Assembly (NCBI GenBank): GCA_013397435.1
Contig: VZRG01002550.1
Location: 1-64,000, forward strand
From: Erythrocercus mccallii
Taxonomy: Eukaryota; Chordata; Aves; Passeriformes; Dicruridae
Direction of reading: 5' to 3'
Length of the DNA stretch: 64,000 bases
The notes under the pieces are model-generated. The model searched no databases and had not been told where the DNA came from. It was given only the letters and a program-made list of their open reading frames with translations. Made by a program: the position numbers and the translations under genes. Shown piece by piece: positions 38,614 to 48,590 of this stretch; the stretch's first letter is position 1, and every line of letters starts with the position of its first letter.

Positions 38614-41600
38614 AGGAATCCCACATTGACTCAGATTTTCACTAGCTTAACATTTTTGAAGTTTTTGCTGGGTTTGGTGCCATTTTTATTACACAGATAC
38701 TTGTATGCTTTTAATCTTCCTTTTTCTTCTAGATGTATTTAATGTAGTATTTTCTAATTATAAAAATGGATGCCTTTTATATGCTTGGTATGGAGGACAT
38801 TGTGTTAGATTTCTTATATTTTGTCTTGGGAATTTTATATACTCATGTTCTAAAGTGAGATTCATTTCACCAAGTTTTAGATACCTAAATATTAGGCATC
38901 TAAGTCTAATTTAATTGTTTAGACTGTTTTACAGTCAATAAAGGGAAAGAAACTCATCCTAATCTCAATTCATTCCAATTAGTCTCATCCTGCAGTGCTG
39001 GAGTTAAAGGTCTTGGATTTGGCGATTTCTCTTTGCTGATGAAAAAGTACAACTGGCAGATTAGATATCTGCCTGATGTCCTGCTGTAAGGTGTCTGAAA
39101 ATAGGGGATACCAATGATGTCCACTCAGAATCACGCACGTTTGTCAGAGAAATCCCATGCAGGTCCTGAACGCCAAATGTGATTAGTGCAACAGCCTCAC
39201 CTATTCACTGTGTGTACCTGACCCATGCATCTCTGCTGGTGCTGTTGAGCTTGCTGTAATTTTTTTGGTATTTTTCATTTGTTTGGGCTTTTGATTTTGG
39301 TGGTGGTAGTGATTATTTTGTTTGGGGAGGGTTAGGAGGCTATTTTGGGGAGTGGTTGTTGTTTTTTTTGCCAGATGAAGAGTCATTTTCTTGTTACTAT
39401 ACAAGTGATGGCAGGGAAGGTTTTTCTTCTACTCTTTATCTGCCTCACACAGTCTGCATCTTCCAAACCTCTTTCTCATGTTAATTTGTCTCTTCATATA
39501 TTCTTTTTAATCTTATATGAGTATTCTAACATCCTTTGCATGTCCTAGCCTTTTATTTTCAAGAGTAGCTGCATTACCACTTATCAGTTATATAAGCAGG
39601 TTTCCATTTAGGTCTCTGATTTTTACTTACATGGAGGCGTTATATTCAGGATATAATAGACTTCAAATAACTTGAGTAAGATGTCTCAATTTTCTGCTCT
39701 ACCTCAGGGAGCTATCAACTAAGACTCTGGTCTGCAAATACCCCAGACATTTTACTCAGCACATATAAAAGAACAAGCCACTTCTCAGTCTGCAGTTACT
39801 TCTATAGAAAAAGATGTGACTAAGATCAGTTCCACTAACTTCCTCCATTTTGCCCACATCTCTGCAATGCTTCCATTTTCAAAGCTGAAAGCAGCAAATT
39901 TTTGCCCCTATTCTGCAAAAAAGTCAGAGTTAATTCTTAGGGTCTGACATCACATCTGGATCTGGAGTTTAAGTCAGAAAGACTTACCTGTAAATATGCA
40001 TTGAACCGGATTTTATTAATACTGATTTTCATTACTCTCCCTTCTTTCAGACACAAGAAAGACAAAGAGAGAATGAATCTTTTCAAAAAAAGAGACCTGA
40101 TTATTTGACTTCGCAGAGCTACAGTATTATTCCTTTTATCCTCAATAGTTTATTTTAAGTTACAATAGTAGCAGGACTTTTTAATTTTTTTTAAACCACT
40201 CCTTGAAAATATTAAAAGGTCACATAGAACTAGAACAGAATTTGCTAGTAACAACTATAAGTTAAAATTAAAACATAACTTATACCAGATTTAGTGATTC
40301 CTCCTCAGCTTTCTTCACAGTCCAGATTAACTTACTACTTATTAACATGTTAAATCACCATAGATCTCACAGGCTTTTCAAACACACATCTGTTATTCTA
40401 ACAATTAAATATAACATAACCATTGCCCAATTTTTCAACCAGTCTATACTGATAACTCCCCATCCTCTACAAATTCCATGGTACATGAGAGCACGTACAG
40501 CATCCTCTCTTGCAAGAGCCAGGGGGAAAACTCCATCTAAAACACTTCTCCTCCTTTGGGGCATTTTAATCTGCTGTATGTGCACTTCAGAGCTGGTGAT
40601 GTCTCTGTGCCTCCCCAGATCAGTCATGCACACAAGCTGTGCTCCACAGCACCCAAATAATCTCAGTCAGCTGTTAGCAGGAGTCAGCCACGTGCACAAC
40701 TCAGCCAGAAAAAAGTTTCATGGTTTGCCTGCTCCCACTCAAACACTACCAAAATGGAAATGTTTGCTCTTTAGGCTAACTCATAATTTATACCAAATCA
40801 TCCTTGAAAAAAAAACCACACAAACTAAACTCTAACAAAGAGCAAAATGTGAGTTCTCCTTATTACAGAAAACAGATTGAAAAAAATAGAAGTGACATCT
40901 TTACTTCCATATCTTTCTTAATTACATTCCTTCATAACCACAACAAAAAGTAATATTAAAAACCCACAAGTAATCTACAAATTGAGGGTCCAAAATATTC
41001 ACAAAAAGGACACTAAAACAAAAGGCTGCAAAGCTCAAGAAATGTTAAAAACATTGCACAAAGGATGGATTTGGGGAGTGGTGACATTAACTTCTAGAGA
41101 TTTATGCCTGCAGCACAAATATAGCACCTAGCAGTAGAATATCAAACAACATATGTAACAAATGTGTACTTATAGCAGATTGATATAAAAAAAATCCCCT
41201 GAAAAATTGTTCTATGTAATCTTGATTAGTATCATATGAATTCCTAAACTTTGGGGCTTCTAATAGTAAATATAATGTAAGCATATTTTCCTTTGAGGAC
41301 GATGGGATTGCCTTCAGTTACAGAGCCCCCATTAAGTGATGAGGCAAAAGGCAAACCACCTTTTGGCCCAAATACAGGGCTTTACAGATCTGCCAAGTGT
41401 ATTTCCACCTGGGACCACATCTGCTGCTTTGTTGAGGGGGGTGAGTGAGGTGCTTAGGTTTGAATTTTTTTGTTGTGTTGGTTGGTTCATGGGAGGGGTC
41501 CCCACCCCAGCAAGTTATTCCTCTCTTACTATGATATTTTTCCTAGCACAGCCATCCTAGTCAGACTAGGATTCTGCTCTTCCAACAAAAGGAAAGTTTA

Positions 41601-42345
41601 AACAGCCACAACATTTCTGCTAGACTTTCTTTCCCTATCTGAACATGAACATTTGAACAGTCTTAAAGGTGTAGAACTTAACATCCAGTATAAACAGAAC
41701 AGGCAGCTGGGGATACAAGCATCATAAAGTCACCCTAGGACAATATTCTAATGCTATTTTATCAAAAAGATAGTGATTTTTGATACTCAGCATCCTCAAA
41801 ATTTGACAGAACATGTCAATTAAAGTGTGGTCACAGAAATTTTTAGGTTCTGATTTTTTGTCCCAACATTAAGTCAAAACTTTATTTTACATCTCCAGTT
41901 TTTCTGTATGATAGAAAACCTAAACATTCTGCAATATGGCTAATGGCAGTAGTGTTTCTCCTCAGATTTACCTGAGACTTCTCACTTAAAAATGTTCTTT
42001 CAGGTTACCTGTATCTTTGTGAAGCAGGAGCTATACAGGAGGAAGATTTTCCTAACAGATATTTGTTTCAGACAATGCTTAAAAAAATCACAATTCCATG
42101 ATAAATTGATTGATATATCCTCATGAGATTATTTTTAAATATGTTGCACTTAGAGCAAAGAGGACATCAGATCAGTCAAACTCAGAGTAGACAGAAGCTG
42201 AACTAGCACTGAGGAAACAGATTCAGGTGTTGAACCTGGTGTCAGTGAGACAGAGAGAAGAACTGTGCCTGGCAAGACTGAAACTGCCTGGGCAAAGGGA
42301 TGGTCAAACAGCAATGAGGCAAACCAGGGTAAACACTTTTGGGTA

Positions 42346-42766
42346 TGTTGCAGTGATTGAAGGACACAGGCCTTGCTATGGAAGCAAAGCCAGTTTATTA
42401 CACTAATCATCAGTATTTATAGTTCTCTAAAGTACATACAAAATTCTCCACTCGAACCCCTTTGCCTCTGTTTCCTTAACAACACAATCTTTTTGTTATG
42501 AAGTCCCTGTTACATTCTTTTGCACCAGCAATGTCCCTGTTGCATCTTCTCCAGTCAGAGCAGTCAGAGTGACCAGACATGGTGTCTTCACTTTTGTTCT
42601 TGCCTTGAGTTTAGAGGCTTCCACTGTACCAGGGCCAGGAGGTCTGTGGCACTACCCAGCTCACTTCTGTAGCTGCCTGATCTTCCACAGTATGTGAATT
42701 GAAAGTGGGAGCCGGGAGATCAATGGGAAAATGGGAATTTGATTATAAAAGTGGGGCATGGCAACA
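42346..42766 (-). mobile_element. solo LTR of an endogenous retrovirus, antisense to SLC9A9
   Basis: This 421-bp element is bounded by the perfect terminal inverted repeat TGTTGC...GCAACA. On the minus strand it has a TATA-like box CTATAAATA (42422-42414) followed 14 bases later by AATAAA (42399-42394), about 50 bp before the 3' terminus. A poly(A) signal just downstream of the TATA box, at or before the expected start site, is the compact layout of avian leukosis-type (alpharetroviral) LTRs. No gag, pol or env sequence and no second LTR are nearby, so it is a solo LTR left by recombination. No target-site duplication is evident (left flank GGGTA, right flank TTCCT), so the exact ends or the flanks may have changed. 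The family name is unknown to me. Confidence 0.82.
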
Positions 42767-43379
42767 TTCCTGCATTGTATATGGATTAAAATTCTATGCA
42801 CGTGCCTACACTGGCATCTTTAATCCAGTTTCACACCTCAGAAGTTGCCACCTTTCTAATATTACCAACATTTAATTTAACCCAGGCTGTTGTATGGCAC
42901 AGACGTGCAGGTGAGCTGTGCTGCCCAGGGAGGGCTGAAGTGCAAGGCAGTGCTGCCCTATCTTCTCCCTACCCCTGAACTGGGGAGCCATGAATTTCAT
43001 CCAACTGGAATTTCCCAGTTATGCCAAGAGGTTTGCACTTAGTTTCTTCCAATTTTTAAAGTAGCCTTAGTGCAACATCTACCTTTTTCTATTACACTAT
43101 TTAAATTACATCTCCCTGGAGATGTAACCAGAGCAGCTGAAGTGTGATAAGGCTTCTTGCCAGCTTGAAATGCTGTAGGACCCACATCTGATTTGCTTTT
43201 GAAATGCCAGCATTGCACATAGATTTTTCTTCTTTTATGCTGCCCTAAACGATGTGATTATGTCTGTAATACTTTAAAGCAACTGTGTCAACAATAAAGA
43301 GGAAACATTTATGGCATAGGTTATTAAAACAATGAAAAATAGGCCAGTGCAATTTAAGTTCCTTGAGTGGGCTGAATAA

Positions 43380-43830
43380 TAACTAGTTAAATAAGGCACA
43401 AAGATAAATAATTTATTACAGAATCAACACAACAAGCACAAGAAAATTGCATTCACTTTAAAATGCATCTCAGGAGGCTTCAGAGCAGAAGCATGGACAA
43501 CACACAGTGAATGTGTCAGAGCAAATGCAAAATGAAGGGGATTTGGAGAACCTGTTGCAAAATGGAGTAATCACTCAACTTCAGAATACCCACATACGTA
43601 AACACCAGCCAGTTAAACACACCAGACAAAAGTTTATGCTCAAAGTAGTAGTGGCTCAAGGGACTGAAGATTACTGTGGTGGCTGGGTCGATTGTCTGCT
43701 TCAGCACACAGCCCCTACTACTCTGTGTGGTCAAAGCTCCGCACAAGCGTGGGCAAAAACAGGACTCATTTTTACAGAGAGGGATAAAAGCTCATTAGGA
43801 AATTATAGGGCTGCTTACAAATAAGGCCTA
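43380..43830 (-). mobile_element. possible remnant LTR-like sequence (uncertain)
   Basis: Near its left end the minus strand carries CTGTAATAAATTATTTATC, an AATAAA context resembling the poly(A) region of the LTR at 42346-42766 (GTGTAATAAACTGG). The patch is richer in open frame than its surroundings, with 105 codons on + at 43507-43824 and 76 on - at 43516-43746. No terminal inverted repeat or TATA box could be fixed. It could equally be unique intronic DNA. Confidence 0.25.
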
Positions 43831-45701
43831 GCTTAGACATCATCAGATTAAGAAAGGTAGAGTAATACTCATCTTCAATTACTTATTCTGGAAGAGAATG
43901 AAAGAACAGAGCAGACAGAACTCAGTATAATCAAATGCAACTTCCTGTACAAGCCTGTATTTTTCACGCTCAGTCTGACAACTCAGTTCAAACAATTCAA
44001 GTTGTTTGTAATAACAAAGCAAATATTTCCAAAGATTAAAAACCTAGAATTAGGCTTGTTTTCCAATTTTGGCCTTCTAATTAGGTTTTTCTGAAGTGCT
44101 GAAAAAAGAGCAACTCTAATTAATGGCTTTCATACTTTGCTTTTTAATAATAGCTCTTACCAGTCTGGCAGTTTGGAGGTTTCAGATAAAATTGGGAATG
44201 GATCAGAAAAGATTGTTTGGCTTGACTTTAACAGAAATGAGACAAATCTAAACTTTCTCTACACAATTAGATCTCATGAGATTCTCACCTTGATCATGGT
44301 TCTGATAAGAATTTATATTAAGATGTCACCATCTTTTCTGAAGTAGACTCAATTAATTTTCCACACAAACTCAGTATATGACCTTGGATGAAGAAATTAC
44401 CCAAGATGCACATTAACATTTAAAAACAAATACAAGATGTGCACATACAAACACCACTATAGAAAAATTTCCGTGTCTCTAGCATATAGGACACAGCAAG
44501 TTATTTAGCTTTTCAATTTTTAACTGAGATCTGAAGTATATTTTACATTTCTTCAGGATAAAGAATTTGTACTTTGTGTGTAAAGCAGTGATACCATAAA
44601 CAGCCAGCAATGAAAGAAAAGCAGGCACTAGTGTGGACAGGCCCAAGACTCAGTGTTCCTTCCTCGGTATTTCTGCAATATTGCTACAGAACCTGCATCA
44701 CTTGCTCCTTTCTTGTTTAAGGAGGCAGGGAGAAAGATTGGGAAGATGGCACAAGCAAAAAGACAAGAGAAAGGAGCAGGGGAAAGAAAGTGGGATGACA
44801 AATCAATAAAGTAAATTTTCCCTAGCAGCAAAAATAGCTGACAGCTTTGCTTCCCAAAGAACACTAAAAATTACTTTGCGAGTAAAAGTGGCAGAGAAGA
44901 TAAATCAACTTGAAGGACTCACGGGAGAGCTGTTATTGACAGGTATGCAGATGATGTAATTGCTCAAGATGAGCAGGTTTTTCTTTTATCTCAATAAAGC
45001 ACTTCTGGATGAAAAGATTGGAAAGACAGGTATGAGACAATAGCATAAAGCCTGTTCCTAACTTACATAATTTTATATAGAGTTGATGTATGAAGTGGAA
45101 AAGAAATGCATTGAATGCTGAAGATAAACTATTACAGAGAACAACTTATTCCTGGTGAAAAAGGAATTTAATATTTGATGAAATATACTTTGTCTGTTGA
45201 AGAAATGCATTGATTCTCCAAAAAGCTAAATACAAGTGTTTAAGAAAACATTTGCTACTGTTCTTATATAAATTAGCTAATAGAATGGCATCTTAAATTG
45301 CTCTGTTTACTCTTCTACATCTTGCTCCAAGTGTGATTTCTTATGCAATTTGATCAGAAGACAATCTAGCATACACTTCCTGTGTTTCAGCTTCTGCTGC
45401 ATTATGTATCCCATGACATTTTCTTCAGCCATTCTGGTACCCTTCCAAGATAGGTTTTGAGCACCAAATGGTTGGGGGAGTTTTTAGGGGTTTTTTTTCC
45501 TGTTACTGAAAAACCTTAGACAAGACTGATGATAGGTGAATATATGCAGTAATGAGGGGAGAGGTTCAAAGAGATAGTATTTTCTATATTTCCATTTAGT
45601 TAGACGATTTTCTTGTGCTATAAAATGAAATTTTTTTGTGTAATAGAGCAGCATGTTGCCACCAGTATCTCTATGCAAATATCCTTTAACAAACCTCACA
45701 G

Positions 45702-45807
45702 ATATCTAAAGCCTCTCTTAACCCACACTGGGCCACCTCTGACATCAACGTTACCTGAATGGTGCAACCCTGTTGCCAGGCTTCTGACCAGCCCCAGTGC
45801 ATATGGG
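45702..45807 (+). CDS. SLC9A9: SLC9A9 coding exon (second from last): NHE9 tail
   Basis: This 106-nt exon has acceptor CCTCACAG ending at 45701 and a consensus donor GTAAGT from 45808. Its first base completes the lysine codon begun at 9114-9115, and 35 codons then end in phase 0. The peptide begins YLKPLLTHTGPPLTSTLPEW and continues to LLTSPSAYG. The YLKPxLTHxGPPLTxTLP block followed by an LTSPxAY segment is a hallmark of the organellar exchangers NHE6/7/9. The PEWC form is as I remember for NHE9, whereas NHE6 has PACC. It is part of the cytosolic tail, a likely docking surface for trafficking partners. Confidence 0.96.
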
Positions 45808-46309
45808 GTAAGTAGCCAGCTTGGTTAATTGTGTTCAAGGTGTTAGCCAAAACCTGCCACTTTAGACTGAACACTTCAGTACAGTCCCTTTTCCAAAACA
45901 TTTTACTTTTAATTTTAAGAGTTATACAATTTCTTCAGTTGTGAAGAAGACAAGGTACATTTTCATGAATGGTCACTAAATACTATGAGCTTCAAATGTG
46001 AGTGATATATTCTAAATATTTCATCCAGATGCTGCAAGTATTGGCTACCCATCAGCAATATTTAAGCACTGAAATTATCTAAAAGATCTGAAGGGTAGAT
46101 TATGTTTCTCAACACTGCTTGAGAGCAGAACATGGTAAGCAACTATTGGCTATAATCAACAAGATGGTAAATGAATACCTGAGAAAATAAGCAAGTAATG
46201 AAATAAAATGAAAGTGAAATTGCATCAGAGTTGTTGTTGATTTAAGCTTTAACAAAAATCTCCCTCAGGAGTCTCTCTTCCACAGATCTTTTTCTTTGTT
46301 TGAATACAG
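45808..46309 (+). other. SLC9A9: SLC9A9 last intron, 502 bp
   Basis: The donor is GTAAGT at 45808 and the acceptor is GAATACAG ending at 46309, after a pyrimidine-rich stretch from about 46268. It is phase 0. It is short compared with the other introns here. A CCACAG 24 bases upstream of the true acceptor is a possible decoy, but using it would add in-frame sequence not seen in the family. Confidence 0.9.
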
Positions 46310-46531
46310 GATCAACTGAAGGATGGTGACACAGTTTATATCATCAATAATGACGAACTGACCGAAAACTATGAATCGTCTGCTCACATACCAGTGCCAG
46401 CACAGGACAGCACAGGCTCCATCCAGGCTACAGGCAAGGAAGATATTCAGGAAGGAGACCTAGGATTAGGAGGGTACAAACTCCAACTTCAACACACTGC
46501 AGGTCAGCCACAGAAGAATTCATTGGCATGA
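46310..46531 (+). CDS. SLC9A9: SLC9A9 last coding exon with stop: C-terminus of NHE9
   Basis: The terminal coding part is 222 nt: 73 codons plus TGA at 46529-46531. It starts in phase 0 after a good acceptor. It begins DQLKDGDTVYIINNDELTEN, has a Ser/Pro/Gln/Thr-rich middle, then GKEDIQEGDLGLGGYKLQLQ, and ends with a polar segment (GQPQKNSLA). Against human NHE9 from memory, the start (QLK, NxDEL) and the EGDLGLGGY motif are kept while the middle has drifted, which suggests an unstructured linker between short linear motifs. Total sequence seen in the window is 152 residues of a protein of about 645. The tail controls trafficking and partner binding rather than ion transport. Confidence 0.95.
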   Translation, partial: DQLKDGDTVYIINNDELTENYESSAHIPVPAQDSTGSIQATGKEDIQEGDLGLGGYKLQLQHTAGQPQKNSLA

Positions 46532-47898
46532 GCAGTGCAATGTTAATCACAAGAAAGAAGACTAAAACAAAAAAACAACAGATCCAGTTATGTGGACAAG
46601 AGGTCAGAAAAAATATACTAAGCACAAAAATCAAAGAAAATTTACATCTCAGCAACTAAATACCTGCTCCTCCCAGGAAAGGAGTTTGCTATCATATCCA
46701 TATATCTACAACCATATGCAGGTTTTGTGACTGTAGCAGTTTTTAGTATAAAGACATAGGGCAGTACCAGCCCACTGTAAATCCATTACAGCAATGTTAT
46801 GTCTCAGCACTTGACTGTACTGAGCCCCTCACATGTACACAGGCTTTTGAATATTGCTTAGAGTCTTCAGTAAGTTGAAATTGGGAGAAATAGCTTCCTA
46901 ACATTCATGCTGACATGATGGCAGCTCTTTTCTACAACTGATCCTGACAAGATCCACACATAACTACTCAGTAGCTTTTACATTTATAAGGAAGAAGCAG
47001 AAGATTCCTTGTCCAAGGAGTATGTGATCTAAAAATGCTTAAAACATGCATTGCAGCACCTCAGTCTTGATAGATGAAGCTCCTTCATGCTCAGAGTACA
47101 GACTTTTCCTGACACCCAGCCAAATATTTGCTTTCTAAATGCACCTTATAGCCTGGTCCACAGAGGGTTTCACTAGGCTGCCAAAAACTGAACACTGATT
47201 GTAGGAGACATCGAGGTGTATGAAATCAGCAACAAACACCCCTCATGGCAGCACTGGATGGGCACAACCACTATTTAAACCCAGCAGCTATTCCACAAGG
47301 CATTTGTCATTATAGCTTGGCAACATGCAAAGTTTAAATGGGGGAAAGGTTTTCTTGTTTTGGAAGATCATTCTAAGCATATACTTTGATTTAAGAATTC
47401 AAATGTTTCTTTTATTTTACTGTTTAAGAAGAGTTGTTTCTAATCAAATATTTCTGCAAAATAGTTATATCTTCACTGCCTGCTCCAAGGATAAATTTGT
47501 CTGTCTCTCTGCTTGTGCTGGGCACTCAGTGTTACACTAGAAATGAGGACTGTCGTGGTTCGATACAAAAGGAAAAAAACCAAGAGAGAAGTATCAAAGT
47601 GTTCATTGTTCTGCATAAACACAGAAAATGGATAACCAACTGCTCAGCCACACATACAGCCTGCTGCCATATACTCTCAAACATTACTACAGATCAGCTT
47701 TGGCACACAGCAGCTAAGCAGTGCAAAACCAGGGATAGAGCCAGGCTTCTGTTGTTAGAGCATGTGTCTTTCCTCACAGCATAAGTTTCAATTAACTATG
47801 CATGATGTTCCTACTAAGAAAGTCAAAACATCAGGAGTTTTTAAGGAAGATCATTCTTAGTATACAAAGACAATGGGCAAGAAGAAATTTGTGATTTT

Positions 47899-47966
47899 AA
47901 TAAAAATCAAACTGTCTCTATTAATAGTCCTAAAGATGGATAGGTCTTAATTTCAGCACAAATAAA
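47899..47966 (+). terminator. SLC9A9: candidate poly(A) signals (two AATAAA, at 47899 and 47961)
   Basis: Two AATAAA hexamers lie 62 bp apart, 1.37 and 1.43 kb after the SLC9A9 stop codon. The second is followed by A-rich and then T-rich sequence (AGTTTTAGTCATTCTTTTCC). The position fits the expected 3' UTR length, but use cannot be shown from sequence alone. Confidence 0.45.
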
Positions 47967-48568
47967 ACCTAAAATACAAATATAATCAAGTTTTAGTCAT
48001 TCTTTTCCAGTGTAATTAATTTCTGGTTATGTGGCTCTAGAAAAGCCATTTTAAGCATAAATTTGAACACAATGGAGGTGTATGTGCTGTTACAAAAGAT
48101 CAGAAGCTTAAAACAGCATTTTGTTTTGTCCTAAACTCTAATCAAGGGTCTTCAAGGGCCTTAATCCCCATGTGGTTTAAAACAAATAATATCCAGACAT
48201 GATAACAACGTCTTAGAAGAACTATGGAATTTCCAACTCCATGTTTTGCTTTGTTTAGCTGCATGGGCTGGAAAAAGATGCGCAGTAGCTTTCAAGAAGG
48301 GATGGAGGATGGGTAAAGAGGGAAGGTTTTGTGGCCAGGTACTGGGAGACAGCAGAGAACAGGAGGGGGAGAAGCAGGCAGAGAGACACCAGAGTGAGAT
48401 GAAGATGTGGCAAACCCAGCAAGAAGCTCTTGGGGTAGGTGCTAATACCACCCTGACTTCAGTAGCCATTTTCTGGTTCCAGTCTTTGCAAGTATTGAGG
48501 GCACGTCACCAGGCTCACTAAATTTCTTGGGAAGCATGGATTCCAGTCCCTAGATTGTACTAGAAATC

Positions 48569-48590
48569 AATAAAGTGTTGTAGTATAATG
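48569..48590 (+). terminator. SLC9A9: candidate distal poly(A) signal with GT-rich element
   Basis: AATAAA at 48569-48574 is followed directly by GTGTTGTAGT, a GT-rich context that supports cleavage. It lies about 2.0 kb after the stop codon. It is an alternative or distal end of the SLC9A9 transcript. Confidence 0.4.

Larger units (their letters stand above)
9116..45701 (+). other. SLC9A9: SLC9A9 large intron, 36.6 kb
   Basis: The donor is GTATCC at 9116, which is weaker than consensus, and the acceptor is CCTCACAG ending at 45701. The intron is phase 2: AA on the left joins A on the right to make lysine. This intron fills more than half the window. It holds a sense-oriented CR1 fragment (26295-26660), an antisense solo LTR (42346-42766), a duplicated 86-bp segment, a minisatellite, several homopolymers and scattered GC-richer patches (for example 13060-13300, 17230-17420, 19470-19800, 22690-23230 and 35540-35900). 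I recognise no exon or nested gene. The long frames in it (up to 167 codons) overlap frames on the other strand and show no family motif. Confidence 0.88.
46532..48590 (+). other. SLC9A9: SLC9A9 3' untranslated region (end uncertain)
   Basis: AT-rich sequence after the TGA, without a recognised gene. Three AATAAA hexamers could end the transcript: 47899, 47961 and 48569. The human 3' UTR is, as I recall, somewhat over 1 kb, which would favour the first pair. The third has a better GT-rich stretch after it (GTGTTG). A 116-codon frame at 47434-47784 lies inside this region and is most likely chance. Confidence 0.6.

Noticed and set aside
40347..40835. 162-codon plus-strand open frame in the large intron
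   Set aside because: The composition looks random, there is no family motif and no splice support, and an 88-codon frame overlaps on the other strand.
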